From Anodontia alba (lineage: Eukaryota; Mollusca; Bivalvia; Lucinida; Lucinidae): DNA of 64,000 nucleotides. Both the position numbers and the translations under genes were made by a program. Below the pieces are notes generated by a model. It searched no databases, had not been told where the DNA came from, and worked only from the letters and a program-made list of their open reading frames with translations. Positions 1-10,539 of the stretch are shown here, one piece after another; within the stretch, counting starts at the first letter, position 1; each line of letters starts with the position of its first letter. The stretch spans positions 66,666,712 through 66,730,711 of the forward strand of contig OZ024833.1 of NCBI GenBank assembly GCA_964016985.1. Direction: 5' to 3'.

Positions 1-138
1 CTGAGGCGGTTCTAACGAGTACCCACAATCTATGTTTTGAGCAGAAATATGAAAGATATCAGAGTTTTTTTATCTCAAAATTTTCAGCTTTTGGAGGTGA
101 AATTTTCTTTATATTTGAATAGGCTTGTTTTCGTAATG
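1..138 (-). mobile_element. MITE family A, truncated by window start
   Basis: Right half of a roughly 280-bp MITE found repeatedly in this window. It opens inside the central hairpin (arm ending GAGTACCCACAATCTATG), continues through the GAGCAGAAATATGAAA flank and ends with CTTGTTTTCGTAATG, the reverse complement of the family terminus CATTACGAAAACACGCC. No coding capacity. Confidence 0.8.
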
Positions 139-189
139 CAGTTTGGAAGAAACCTTAGATTAACATTTGTGTAACAGGTGAAACAAACC

Positions 190-275
190 TGATCACCAAT
201 GTCGCAGCCGGGGATCGAACCAGGACCGCATGCGTGACAGTGATACTGTACCGCCTCGCTATTAAAGCGGGCTTG
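190..275 (-). repeat. tRNA-like SINE remnant
   Basis: On the minus strand a good B box (GGTTCGATCCCCGG) follows an A-box-like stretch (TAGCGAGGCGGT) at tRNA-like spacing. Arms pair imperfectly, so this is more likely the degenerate head of a tRNA-derived SINE than a working tRNA gene. The next 450 bases (276-727) show nothing I recognise. Confidence 0.4.
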
Positions 276-727
276 TAGCGCAAAGCAGTAGAAGTTTATC
301 ATGTACGTATCACGTCTACATTTGTCCCAAAGGTTTGATTCGTCATTCACATTATGGTAACTTATTCATTCGGAGTTCTACCTCATTCTTACTTTCCACT
401 ATCTGCAGGGAAGAATTAATAATTCATCAATAAAAAGTCTATCTTAAAATGAGACATGTCTGTTATTGGTACGTATATAATATGCTGCACCGATTGAAAA
501 AGCATTAGCTATAGATTCCCAAAGGCCAACTGTTATCATAATCTGAATGGTAGTTCTGCTAAGTGTTATGCATAGCTATGTCAACAATGGATCAATTTCA
601 GCTTTATTTTATCAGTCTTTCTATGAGCGATTCCAGCAGGAATCATACAGACAGAGCCGATGGAGACGCCTATCGCTTAAATTCAGGAAAAATCATAATA
701 TGACGGACTATCACTTCATGTGTATTC

Positions 728-880
728 ACCGTATTTACCCTAAAAGTATTTGGACAGACAGGCCCGATCAAACAATGTAGATCCAGATCAGACGCCGCAA
801 AACGCGGCTTCTGATCAGAGTCTGCATGTTTGCTACTCATCTTGTATTTTTCGACAAATTACAGGTAGAACGAGCGTAAA
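728..880 (+). mobile_element. MITE family O (GATCAGA hairpin)
   Basis: Opens with TATTTACCCTAAAAGTATTTG and GACAGACAGG, then a hairpin whose arms carry GATCCAGATCAGACGC and GCTTCTGATCAGAGTC. Related copies are at 1560, 24098 and 31885. No open frame of interest. Confidence 0.5.
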
Positions 881-887
881 ATGGACT

Positions 888-1124
888 TTAACCCTTAAAA
901 CGCCAAGAAAACCTGCATCTGAAAATGTCGTCTATTTATATCGTCTGCTGAATATTCTTGCAAACTTTTCAAACCCATTTTTGCATACAGGCAAACAGTG
1001 TTGACGCAGATCAGACTGCTCCTAGTCTGATCTGGGTCCACAGCGTTTGCAAAAATGACTTTTAAGATCATAAGCAGATGACAAGGCAGACGACAATTGT
1101 TGTGATTGGCAGTTTAAGGGTTAA
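888..1124 (+). mobile_element. TTAA-flanked piggyBac-like MITE (D2)
   Basis: Bounded by TTAA at both ends with inverted termini TTAACCCTTAAA and TTTAAGGGTTAA, followed by CGCCAAG and TTGGCAG. TTAA target and CCC/GGG ends are typical of piggyBac elements; the family call is inference. The centre is a hairpin (CAGATCAGACTGC and AGTCTGATCTGGGTCC). A second copy at 53483 has the same subterminal text. Confidence 0.65.
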
Positions 1125-1189
1125 AAAATGAGAACAAGTATAGTAAGATGTTACGGTGTCCGAGTATTTATGGTTTATACGGTTATGCT

Positions 1190-1511
1190 CTTGTGTTTGT
1201 TTGTTTGTTTGTGTTGAGGTTTTACGGCCCAGTCAACCCAGTGGGGTCATGTCGAGCGCGGTCAGTTTACTTAACCACACGTTTACTGGGCAGGTTTAGT
1301 CCTCTTAGCGGTTAACCAGTATTGTGCACATTCTTTCGCCAGAAGCTGACAACTGCCCTTCTTGAATCAGCGGAAGGGAGACAATAACCATAGAAAATAT
1401 TTCATGATCAATCCCCACGAAAGAATGTTGCCGACCTCGGCGGGGGTTAAACCCGAGACCTCCTGGTCTCCAGTCGGACGGCGCATCCAACTGAGCCACC
1501 GGGGCCGGCAT
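1190..1511 (-). mobile_element. tRNA-derived SINE
   Basis: Read on the minus strand, it begins near 1511 with a tRNA-like head: A box TGGCTCAGTTGG, then a B-box-like GGGTTTAACCCC. A conserved body follows (TTCTTTCGCCAG region, AGTAAACTGACCG) and it ends at a (CAAA)n tail, seen as GTTT repeats at 1190-1212. Copies at 17077 and 51190 share the body. The design matches tRNA-derived SINEs reported from molluscs; membership in a named family such as RUDI is untested. Confidence 0.7.
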
Positions 1512-1559
1512 TATCCCTTGTGAGTGCTGCAGACTGTTAACAAGAAAACCTACCTGAGT

Positions 1560-1690
1560 TTTAACGTATTTACCCTAAGTATTCGGACAGACAGGCCTTA
1601 GCAAACAATGTAGACACAGATCAGACGCCACAGAACGTGGCGTTTGAGCGTGGCTTGTATGTTTGCCATTCATAAAAATTTTAGACAAAG
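1560..1690 (+). mobile_element. MITE family O copy
   Basis: Same opening as the copy at 728 (TATTTACCCTAAGTATTCGG, GACAGACAGG) and the same core (CAGATCAGACGCC, AACGTGGCGT), but the right arm has decayed. Confidence 0.45.
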
Positions 1691-1737
1691 CTACAGGTAC
1701 TTAAATTGACATAATGAAATTTTAGGGCAAGTCAGGA

Positions 1738-1862
1738 CCAAGCGGGCAAGCAACGTATAAACGTAATGACGTTGTATCGACGTTAATGCGACGTAGTATA
1801 AACGTCATAGCGTTGCATCGACGTTGGTGTGACATTGTATAAACGTCATGTGCCCGCTGGGA
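1738..1862. mobile_element. Palindromic element K with phased ACGT
   Basis: Termini CCAAGCGGGCA and TGCCCGCTGG are inverted. Between them ACGT recurs about every 8 to 11 bases. Related copies lie at 3672 and 40560. Confidence 0.5.
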
Positions 1863-1869
1863 AGTTAAG

Positions 1870-2290
1870 GTGTCTCAATATTTTATGGTAAATAAGGCAA
1901 TATCTTTTGTGCCTGTCTGATCCTGGAACTATAATTCAGAAGTAAATTTGTCTGCTTACAGACAGACATGCATTGTCTATTAAATATCTTCCTTAACGTT
2001 TACCATGAAAATATACGACGGAATAGCGATCAGACTTTAAGGTTAAATTGTTATTTTAATTCGGTTATCATGGTTGTGCAGAAAGCTCACACTAGCGTAA
2101 TGTAATGCGAGATTCTCCCAAAGGATGTGTGGGAAGGCGATAGCATTTGTAAGGTCATATGAAACCATCAACAGTAGGCAAGCATTCTCAAAGATCGATT
2201 TGAAATGTAAGGCCTAATTGGAACTTTATTTGACCACAACATACGAAAACACAGAAGATATAGATGCATTTTGGCAATTTAAGTTTAGAA
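1870..2290. other. No recognisable feature
   Basis: Unique-looking AT-rich sequence. I see no exon-like frame with flanking splice sites and no terminal repeats. Confidence 0.4.
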
Positions 2291-2560
2291 TTTAAATTTT
2301 GAACAACCTGACCAAGGCAAAATTATTCACCACCGGAGCGGAAAAACACATATTAATGAAATTACATAGAAAAAGCCACACCGAAACAAATCACAACCTT
2401 CCTTTCCAGGGAACTAGGAGTAGAAGTAGAAAAAGGATGGAACCAATTAACCACAGCCAAGGGCCACAAAGTAATATAAAGAAAACACTATCAGAATCAC
2501 AGCATTAAAAAAGTCAGCAGTTCAAACAAAGAAAAAAAAAAAAAAAAAAAAAAAAAAGAA
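2291..2560 (+). other. Unassigned A-rich stretch with poly-A tract
   Basis: A 69-codon frame at 2299-2508 is rich in Lys, His, Ser and Asn and ends just before a poly-A run at 2528-2557. It resembles a retroposed tail or A-rich spacer more than a protein; no domain is visible. Confidence 0.25.
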
Positions 2561-2644
2561 CGCATAGGTTTTAACGTTGTTTTTTTTTTTCAGGATTCTA
2601 GTCTTCACCCCAGGTTTTTCGAAATAACATATATTTAGTAGCCG

Positions 2645-2645
<1 letters not shown>

Positions 2646-2730
<85 letters not shown>

Positions 2731-2771
2731 CACAGCACAGCACAGCACAGCACAGCACAGCACAGCACAGC
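2646..2771. repeat. (AC)n followed by (AGCAC)n microsatellite
   Basis: A dinucleotide run of about 84 bases turns directly into about eight AGCAC pentamers. The compound form suggests the pentamer arose by expansion at the run edge. Confidence 0.95.
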
Positions 2772-3149
2772 CTGAATGAAATAATACTAAAGAAAGCGGC
2801 CATGAAGTGCGCCTACCAATGACACTTATAGGAAGAGTAGGCAAATGATGACGGATAGTACATGTAACTATGTAACAAAACAACGAAAAACAAAATAAGC
2901 AGCGCTTTCTTTCTGAACAAGGTAATTGCAATGTCAGATCCCCACCCCAAACACTTTAACAAAACACTAAAGAGGGCCGATTACCACAAAGGTCCGAGCA
3001 GCGACACAATCTAACAAAAATCGAACAACACAGGGACTATTGCATTAGAATGATCAGTTCTAAAAACCTACTGGGGCTTTAAATCGATCAAGTTCTGTAA
3101 AACATGCAAAGACAAAATAAGCCATCTCACGACAAAATTACAATAAGAC

Positions 3150-3335
3150 ATGCGACCAGCGAAGACTCAGATCAGACTGCGCGGATGCATCCGCGCAGTC
3201 TGATCAGAGTCTTCGTTGATCGCTTGTGCCTTTTACAGCCTTCGAGCTATCCAAAGAGGGATGGTGGAGACCTCATGCCATACTGGGTGGATGTACAGGC
3301 TGATCGAAGTCTTTGCTTGTCACACATGTCTTATT
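3150..3335 (+). mobile_element. MITE family B copy
   Basis: First hairpin: GAAGACTCAGATCAGACTGC, then GCAGTCTGATCAGAGTCTTC, nearly perfect. A second arm follows near 3300 (GGCTGATCGAAGTCTTTGC). This is the two-hairpin design of the family seen best at 16548 and 22048. Confidence 0.6.
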
Positions 3336-3419
3336 GTAGGTTTTGTCGTGCGCTGGCTCAAATAATTCAAACTAATTTGGTGAAATATCGCAGACAAACA
3401 TATTAATCAAATTAAGTCA

Positions 3420-3600
3420 CTGTGACAAAACAAGGATGGGGTTTCCTGGCAAATAAACACTGACAGCCATAGCTAAAGAAAACCACTAAGCAAAACTATG
3501 GAGGGTCCGAGCAACGATTTAACATCAGGTATCAACCCTCCAATGGGAGTATAGGTCAGCATCGTCGTAGAATCTGACACCCATCCTCCACCGTGTAATT
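3420..3600 (+). repeat. Diverged repeat, copy 1
   Basis: Shares a string of short blocks with 4437-4620 (ACAAGGAT, ACTGACA, AGCTA, GGAGGG, then CCCACC or CATCCTCC). It looks like an old local duplication. No coding frame is preserved between copies. Confidence 0.3.
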
Positions 3601-3671
3601 AAACAGGAAAGCACAAACTTAAGCATGACATGGTTACAAACTGAGCATGCACTCCATCACATAACTTCCCC

Positions 3672-3775
3672 AGCGGACACACAACGTTGAAACAATGTCG
3701 ATTCAACATTGATTCAACGTCTCGACGTTGAATCAATGTTGATTCGACGTTATTTCAACGTTGTGCCTACTGGGT
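3672..3775. mobile_element. Palindromic element K, best copy
   Basis: Nearly symmetric about 3722: ends CCCAGCGGACACACAACG and CGTTGTGCCTACTGGG, centre ACGTCTCGACGT. Arms repeat GATTCAAC and GTTGAATC words with ACGTT at helical-turn-like spacing. Confidence 0.6.
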
Positions 3776-4217
3776 CAGTGTTATATCCTCTCCTTTTATA
3801 ATGGGTAATTCTTTTATCTAATTGTTGGGGCTTCCAGCAATTGTACTAAATTTATAAACTATGTCACCATAAAACTCTGGCTCCGATATTTCCTGCTGCA
3901 GAATTGTTTTCAAGCCAATTTGACAAACGAACGAAAATCATATCAACCAGTTCTCTCTTCTACAACGGGATGGTCACAATACCACAGAGGAGCACCAAAC
4001 ACATCAACAGTACTTTAACAGGACAAAACACGAAATATGTCCCGCAGCGAGCAGCCTCAAAGCCCCATCAAGAATTTACAACACAATATCATACCCCGTT
4101 CGAACGTTCAGTACTCAAAATGTCACTTGTAAATACATGAAACGACAGAACAATGCGGCTCACACAGGCAGTCACTCTCTCATTCAGTGAAACAACAAAG
4201 AAAACATGTAAACGCAT

Positions 4218-4432
4218 TTAACCCTTGTTCTGCTGAACCCAGATATACCCTGCTTTTGCAAACAATGTAGATCCAGATCCGTTGGCTTCTGAAGAAGCCA
4301 ACTGATCTGGATCTGCACTGTTTGCCATTAAGAATGTGAATTCATATAAACAATTCGGATCAAGCAATCTTATTGGCTGAAAACTAGAAGTGGGCGTGGC
4401 GTCTTAATTAATTCAGCAGGACGAGGGTTAAT
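4218..4432 (+). mobile_element. TTAA-flanked piggyBac-like MITE (D1)
   Basis: Starts TTAACCCTTGTTCTGCTGAA and ends TTCAGCAGGACGAGGGTTAA, so 20-base inverted ends sit on TTAA duplications. The internal hairpin has arms GATCCGTTGGCTTCT and AGAAGCCAACTGATC. Copies: 34489, 51503 (reverse) and 53228 (reverse). Confidence 0.75.
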
Positions 4433-4436
4433 TACT

Positions 4437-4620
4437 GTGAAGAAACAAGGATTAGAACAAACACCGCAGACACTGACAACCAGAGCTATAAATAAAAACA
4501 CCAGCAGAACAGCGGAGGGCCCCATTAAAGTCATAATATCGGACACCTACCTTCTAAGAACAGGTTTAGGTCGGCACTATCATTGAATCTGAGACCCGAC
4601 CCACCGTCTGTCCTGTCCAT
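4437..4620 (+). repeat. Diverged repeat, copy 2
   Basis: Partner of 3420-3600; same order of short shared words, heavily diverged. Confidence 0.3.
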
Positions 4621-4667
4621 CCGAATATTTAGGATAAATAGGGTATTATCAGTATTAGTTTCTTCAC

Positions 4668-5060
4668 GTGGGGTGGGGGAAGGGGGCGTCACTTCCTATA
4701 TATGACAAAGTACGGAAGTGCGTGCCGAATAGCCCCCTTTTTCAGCGCTGCCAGCTATATGATTAGTCCCCTTTTTTCAACAAAAAGTATATGACTGACC
4801 CAATTTTTCTTGATTCGTATGTGAAAAGCCCCTCTTTTCTGACATCCAGGTATATGCGTATATTTTTTCGCTCAGAGATTTTTCGAGGCTGCTTGTTCTC
4901 TTGGTATTCAATGAATTGACTGCGATATTTGTCTACTACCAGCAATAAATGGGTATAAAAAATCAAGGGCAGTATATGATTAGGTCAACATTTTGGATCA
5001 AGTATATGAATGGGTCAATTTTTAAAGGCCAGATATATGTATGGGGTAGGTTCGAAATTC
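4668..5060 (+). repeat. Repeat family Q (TATATGA-rich)
   Basis: Contains CTTCCTATATATGAC, GTGCGTGCCGAATAGCCCCC, a run of TATATGATTAG or TATATGACTGAC words, GGGTATAAAAAATCAAG and a final ATGGGGTAGGTTCG. The second copy begins at 63533. The two agree across about 400 bases apart from private insertions. No terminal repeats are obvious. Confidence 0.65.
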
Positions 5061-5516
5061 TGGCTCGCAGACCCATACCACAATTACCCCCCAAGTTATC
5101 CCCCAACCACTCCGAGAGTTTCCTTGGCCATTGGTGAATGGAATCCACCTCCTCGTATTATCAGGGATAAGCATGATCTCATATCACATGCCCCAATTCG
5201 CATCTGGTTTTACTAACTTTTTGTAACATAAACATTTATCAATTTATTTCATACTGCCATAGTCACCCCTTGCACTTTTTCTAATGCACACTGCATGATT
5301 GCTTCACCAGGATATATAGATATATTGATAATCAGAGAGCCTTGTTCAAAGACAACAATCCTGTCAAATCATAAGCCATTTTAATCCGTCGGAAGAGCTT
5401 TTAATGCAAAAAGGCGTGTAATTCAGCAGCAGTAAGACGCAGACGTCAGACATGTCTATCATGCACATCACGCTTGTCAATATAAAGGAGAGATTAAGGA
5501 GACTGTGTACACTTGA

Positions 5517-5720
5517 TATATATTCTGTCATTTTTCACAAGGGAGACAACTGTTTTGACTTCCTGTTTGGTTTGCTGCACACCGTCCCCTTTCTAAAAAG
5601 GGGCTTACTCTAAAAGGAAAGAATTTGCTCCCATTGGGAGCAAAGTCTTTCCTTTCAGAGCAGACCCCTTTTTCAGAAGGGAGTCAATACAATTTTGACA
5701 GAGTTACCGCCTCTGATAGT
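5517..5720. mobile_element. MITE family H
   Basis: Near-palindrome centred on GAATTTGCTCCCATTGGGAGC. The arms read CCCCTTTCTAAAAAGGGGC plus CTCTAAAAGGAAAG, and CTTTCCTTTCAGAGC plus ACCCCTTTTTCAGAAGGG. Outer flank GGGAGACAACTGTTTTGAC and ACTTCCTGTTTG recur in all copies (12308, 19613, 25502, 38995, 48138, 60525, 62985). Confidence 0.7.
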
Positions 5721-5744
5721 GTATACATTCCCCTTAAGTTAGAC

Positions 5745-6200
5745 AATCTATAATAATGCAGGATCGATGTTATCATTGACATAATGGAACGTGGTTAGCA
5801 TATATGCTATTTCAAACCTACTCATTAACTAAGAGCTTTAAACCGATTTTGAAGAAATATGCACAAAGACTAATTGTTACAGACTGAAATTACTGGCTTG
5901 TGCAATGTTGTCTGAAAAATAATTTTTGTGCTAGTCTTGATGGGATCACTGAGCCAACACATCTGAATTTATTTGAAATAGAATATCGCTCAAAATGGGC
6001 TAGGAGGAATGCGTAGTGTTGACGTCATATTTCTATTAAGAGACTCGAAAAAACCGCACCGCACCTGATATTTTCGTCATCTGTCTGATGATTTTTGTTT
6101 TGCTTCAAAACATCCCTCTTTTTATTTATTGTCTCAGCGAAACCGAAAATCCTATTTTCATTCTTTTTTGAATTTTTTGTTTCCAAAAGCAACAACCTTT
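5745..6200. other. No recognisable feature
   Basis: AT-rich sequence with no terminal repeats, no tandem structure and no convincing exon. Confidence 0.4.
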
Positions 6201-6215
6201 ATAAGTAGTATTTAC

Positions 6216-6447
6216 CTTCACTGCAGCAAAACCTCTCCTCGTCCTCATAAAGTTTCAAGCCATGTGGGATCGAGAAGCTCTTCTGTATTTCTTTGAAAGT
6301 AGAATACTGGTGTTCAACCATGGGCAAGGAGGCATGAGCAATGTTGCACGTTACATTATGTTTATGGAGAAACTGAATAAATCTGGCACTGCTGTTTTCA
6401 ATTATATGATGATGTGGTTTTGTATGGCAGTATAAAACGTCTCCTCC
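6216..6447 (-). CDS. Candidate orphan exon
   Basis: On the minus strand one frame stays open from 6456 to a good donor (GAAG then GTAAATA at 6215). It codes about 77 residues of mixed, protein-like composition, including IIENSSARFIQFLHKHN and LKLYEDEERFCCSE. The frame ends in phase 1. The acceptor is poor: an AG at 6448-6447 without a pyrimidine tract. I do not recognise a domain. It may be an exon of an unseen minus-strand gene, a decayed pseudogene, or chance. It lies 5 kb past the end of the GPCR gene, so it is not part of it. Confidence 0.25.
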
Positions 6448-6519
6448 TAGTTCATTTTAGCGGATGTTGTATTTGCCGGTCATTTGGAATCACTTGGCTT
6501 ATTCGGATTTATTTAAAAG

Positions 6520-6845
6520 TACAGTCGAATCTCGTTATCGCGACTTCACTTATCTCGAATAACCGCTTATCCCGAAGTAAAAGTCTGTAACCTGTTTTAA
6601 CATGGGAATCTTAACAACAGATAACAAATTATTGTAGAAAAGAAGAGAATTTTCTCCTTAGGAGCAATTTCTTCTTTTTTCCGCAATATTTTCAATATAT
6701 ATCTAACTTCAGGAGTCAAATCATATATTCATTTGTGAAATGTGGTTGTTCGATTTATTTTTCCCTCAGTTCTGCAAATCTGATATGTCGAGGTATAATA
6801 TTTCAGAGAGTCCCTTGGACCTCGAGAAAACGAGGGTCGACTGTA
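6520..6845 (+). mobile_element. pogo-like MITE, family F
   Basis: Inverted ends TACAGTCGAATCTCGTTATC and ACGAGGGTCGACTGTA on TA sites, with repeated TCGAATAACCGC subtermini. The centre is a short hairpin (AAGAAGAGAATTTTCTCC, GGAGCAATTTCTTCTT). CAGTCGAA ends with a TA target are typical of pogo/Tigger relatives; no transposase is left. Copies at 20055 and 32232. Confidence 0.75.
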
Positions 6846-7389
6846 GAATATCAATTAAATTATACCTTGTTTTGTGTTGATGCACTTAAGAACTAGGAAA
6901 CTCCTTCGCGGATAAAGGGCAAATATCGCTATCTCATAAAACATGTTAAAAACATGTAGTACAGAAGATGTCCAGAAATCGCCACAATCACAGAACATAG
7001 ACACCAAGAGAAAGAGCAAACAGACCAAGACAGATCGTACACAAGTCACAACTCAAAGAAAGCAAGGCAACCACCTTTCCCAGCAACAAACTGGATCCAG
7101 AGTAAATAAGAGAATTCGGGAACTGATACAACTAGACTATGAAGTGAGCACATGCTCACTTATACCACCAGCCATAGCCATCAGCGACACATTTTTATTC
7201 TGAGGAAACATTGACAAAATGGAGTGTGTGAAGTTGGCTTGGGATTCGCAACTTGGAATGTCGATTTTGCCCAACCATAACCGTTACTTTACTATGCTTT
7301 ACTACTACGGAATAAATAGAATACCAAACTCCATACTTCAAACTCCAAGCCAACTTCATACACTTGACGAAAAGAATTGTATCAAAATC

Positions 7390-8800
7390 AGCCTAAAGGT
7401 ATGGAAGTTATTAAGAAAAAAAATATATATTTCAATAGCAAGAATTACAAAGGGAAATAACTCTGAAAGACTTGGTCCCACAACCCCTACTTCTTTTCTC
7501 ACAATACAAGTATGTACAAAAATTCAAGTTTCTCTAGGTGCAGTAGGTTCTGAAAAATCTTTCACAAAAAATATGAAAATCAACGTATGATAAAATTGTT
7601 ATCACAATACGAAATTTAATTTGAAGATTTACAAAGGCAGTTAACTCTAAAATAACTTGTTCCACAGCCCTGTTTTCTTTCTTACAATACAACAAGTCAT
7701 ACTTAACATTCATACTAAAAATTTGTAGGCACAGTAGCTCCAGAGAAATCTTTGACGGAAGATAAACATTAATATACATATAAAATTGGCATGATAAGAA
7801 AGGGACATAACTCTATTAAACCTGGTCCTTTAATGTCTATTCTAATATCATACATGCAGTACATAAAGGTGCCAGTGTCTATAGAAGTCTTTAAGAAAAA
7901 TACATATTTCAACAGCAAGAATTACAAAAGGAAATAAATCTAAGCGACCTGGTCTTCTTGTACCAATACAACTACCGTATTCGATCTAATTACCGCACAT
8001 ACCCCTATAAGCGCACACTCATGAAATTCCGTAGTCTTATTACAGCCAGTGTACTTTTTATTTACTTTTTTATACAGGCATATGTTGTGGGTTCTCATTT
8101 GAATTGCATCGACTTGTCGATGCAATTCAAATGAGTACCCACAACATATGCCTTTATAAAGAAAATCAGAAAAAAAAAATCGCATAATCATCATCAAATA
8201 AGTCCTTTTCTGATGTTTTTATATTGTATCCTTAATAGGTATAGGTACATATTTTATCACATCTGAGTGTTCCCAGTAATTTTGAAAAACCTAAGCGCAC
8301 AGTGCGGTAATTAGGTCGAATACGGTAGTCATACTTGTCATTTGTACCAAATTTCAAGTTTCTAGGGAAAGTAGTTCCTGAGGTATCTTTTACACAAAAT
8401 AAATGTGCATATAAAATTAGCAGGATAACAAAGGGACAACCTGGTCCTTTAGCGCCTACTTTAATATTACAACTACAATGCATAAAGGTGCAAGTGTTAC
8501 ATGAATTTTATCAAAGTCAGACAAAGAGTATAGAAGTTATTAATAAAAATATGTATTTCAATAGCAAGAACCACAAAGGGAAATAACTCTAAGCGACTTG
8601 GCCCCATGCCCCCTATTTTCTTTTCCACAATACAACTAGTCATACTTGTCATTTGTACCAAATTTAAAGTTTCTAGGTATAGTAGTTCCTGAGATACCTT
8701 TGACACAAAATAAATGTACACATAAAATTGACAGGATAACAATGGACATAACTCTTTTCAACCTGACCCTTTAGCTCCTATTTTAATATCACACCTACAG
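7390..8800 (+). repeat. Tandem repeat, period about 300 bp
   Basis: Blocks such as CAAGTTTCTAGG, GTTCCTGAG, AAAGGGAAATAACTCTAAG and CATAAAGGTGC recur about every 280 to 310 bases, for roughly four to five units. One unit is interrupted by the MITE at 7975-8325. Units differ by substitutions and small indels. Open frames inside it are not conserved between units, so I treat it as non-coding. Confidence 0.65.
7975..8325. mobile_element. MITE family L with TA target duplication
   Basis: 351 bp. Ends are CCGTATTCGATCTAATTACC and, inverted, CCGTATTCGACCTAATTACC, with 23 of 24 bases matching across the full TIR. TA flanks both sides (7973-7974, 8326-8327). The uninterrupted sister site ACAACTAGTCATAC is at about 8634 in the next tandem unit, which proves the insertion. 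The centre is a perfect hairpin whose arms carry ACAACATATG and GAGTACCC, related to the family A core. Confidence 0.85.
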
Positions 8801-8924
8801 CCACAAAATGGACAGACGGCAAGCAGAGTTGGCAATTCTTTCCCAAAAAATTGGGAACCCTGTTGTCCAAACTGAACTGAATGTATAACCAACATTAGAA
8901 AATGAAACACCACATAACCTTTAA

Positions 8925-9125
8925 CTCTTTCGGAGCCAAATTTCATTTTCGTCTGCTTTTTTTTAACAAACTATCGATTTGAAAGAAGTTTATCTGTAAA
9001 GTTGAAAGACTGGATGTCAAACAGCGTAGATCCTGATTAGACGACTCATTAGGAGCCGTCTCATCTGGATCTACGCTGTTTACAAAAGCCAGTTGTTATC
9101 GCTTATGGCAGTGAACGAGCTAGTT
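8925..9125 (+). mobile_element. GATCAGA-type hairpin element
   Basis: Central hairpin arms AGCGTAGATCCTGATTAGAC and GATCTACGCTGT around CATTAGGAGCC. The flanks TTTAACTC and CAGTGAACGAGC suggest a worn TTAA-type terminus. Same core module as the D elements. Confidence 0.45.
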
Positions 9126-9415
9126 TTATGGAATCCCGACCCTAAAACACAACAGCAAGACAAAGAATAGGATATAGGCCCCAACCCTATCTGTCTTGCT
9201 GTTGATCCAAACTTCCAGTCCAACAACCTTGCTGTTGACCGGTGCTTCCCTTGCGGTTCCTCTTTGTATGTGCAGTCTCTTTTCTAGGACATGGCGTGGT
9301 ATGTTATAGCTTGGTGTCTCAAACACTCCTACGGTACTTTTGCATCACTGGGTGCCGTGTTTATGATGTTTCGTAAATGATCCGGGACACAGCATTTCCC
9401 GCAATACTGCATGTG

Positions 9416-9660
9416 CGCCCAGCGAGGACTCAGATCAGCATGCGCCTGAAGACGCTTTAAATCCTTGGCTACCCGCAGAGTGTCTTGCGTAGACTCAGAT
9501 CCCAGTCAGTATTCTGCGTAAATCTATATCGGGCCGTCATCGGCCCGTCAGGGTAGCTGACGGGCCGATGATGGCCAGATGTAGATTTACGTAGAATGCT
9601 AGCTGGGATCAGACTGCGCGGACGCGAAGGCTGATCTGAATCTTTGCTGTACAGGCATGC
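9416..9660 (+). mobile_element. MITE family B, split by a 107-bp element
   Basis: GCCCAGCGAGGACTCAGATC starts the first hairpin; GTAGACTCAGAT starts the second arm, which is cut at 9500 by a family C palindrome and resumes at 9608 with ATCAGACTGCGCGG. The rejoined text matches uninterrupted B copies. Confidence 0.7.
9501..9607 (+). mobile_element. 107-bp palindromic MITE, family C (copy 1)
   Basis: Ends CCCAGTCAGTATTC and GAATGCTAGCTGGG. The whole element is one hairpin with GTAAATCTA, GGGCCGTCATCGGCCCGTCA and their complements, around a GGTAG centre. It sits inside a family B element with a 2-base AT duplication. Exactly 107 bp, as are the other four copies. Confidence 0.85.
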
Positions 9661-9705
9661 GATATTGTAGGAAATCCTATGCCCAGGCTCAAATGTCCTC
9701 TGTTT

Positions 9706-10082
9706 TACAGTAAAACATCGATGGCTCGAACATCTTTGGGACCATGAACTTTATTCGAGACATGGGTAGTTCGAGCCCCTGAGGGTTAATCATGACGCCA
9801 AGTACGGACGCACATGATGATAATTTAGGAGAGTCTTTTTGATCTTCCATATAATAATGGCATTTTGAGTGTACTCATTATAATCGCGTTGATGAGGCGA
9901 TTCTATTCTAATGGGTACACACAATATGCATTTTCATGAGGAAATAAGATAATGTCCTTAAAGAACCCCTATATATTTTTTTTCTTGACCTTTTGGAAGA
10001 ATTTCCTAGGTACTCGAAAATGAGTTCGAATCATCCATGGTAAACGAGCTATCCGTGTTTGAACCAATGAGGTTTTACTGTG
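9706..10082 (-). mobile_element. pogo-like MITE, family E
   Basis: Ends TACAGTAAAACATCGATGGC and GGTTTTACTGT; subtermini TGGCTCGAACATCTTTGGG and ACGAGCTATC. Inside lies GGTTAATCATG and a partly decayed cassette hairpin near 9880-9930. Full copies at 10179, 24321, 31475 and 32962. Confidence 0.65.
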
Positions 10083-10178
10083 TATCACTGGCTATCCATA
10101 GTGCACACAGGTAAGACTATTCTGACTGTGAGAATGCGCCAGCTAATCTGAGTATTCGCTGAGCACACATGTCCCAGC

Positions 10179-10539
10179 TACAGTCGAACGTGGATGGCTC
10201 GAACACCGATGGCTCGGTTACCATAGCTAATTCGAACTCGTTTTTGAGTCCCTACAAAATTCGTCCGATAGCCCAAGAAAACAAATACTTAAGGAAATTT
10301 TCTTATTTTATCATGAAATTGTATGTTGTGTGTACTCATTAGAATCGCCTCATCGAGGCGATTCTAATGAGTACACTCAACATACCATTACTGTGTAGAA
10401 AATTGAAAAGATTTCCCTAAAACATCGCTGTTTGCTTTCTGAACTGGTGCCATGATTAACCCTCAGTGGCTCGAACTACCTATGTTTCGAACGAATTTCT
10501 AGGTCCCAAAGATGTTCGAGCCATTTAGGTTCAAATGTA
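10179..10539 (+). mobile_element. pogo-like MITE, family E
   Basis: TACAGTCGAACGTGGATGGC at the left, GATGTTCGAGCCATTTAGG at the right. The perfect central hairpin at about 10320-10386 holds GTACTCATTAGAATCGCCTC and its complement. No transposase. Confidence 0.75.

Noticed and set aside
190..275. Functional tRNA gene
   Set aside because: The B box is good but the arms do not close; better explained as a SINE remnant.
2635..2931. 98-codon minus-strand frame (Val-Cys repeat)
   Set aside because: Translation of an (AC)n microsatellite.
7219..7590. 123-codon plus-strand frame
   Set aside because: Lies in and next to the 300-bp tandem repeat; the frame is not conserved in the other units.
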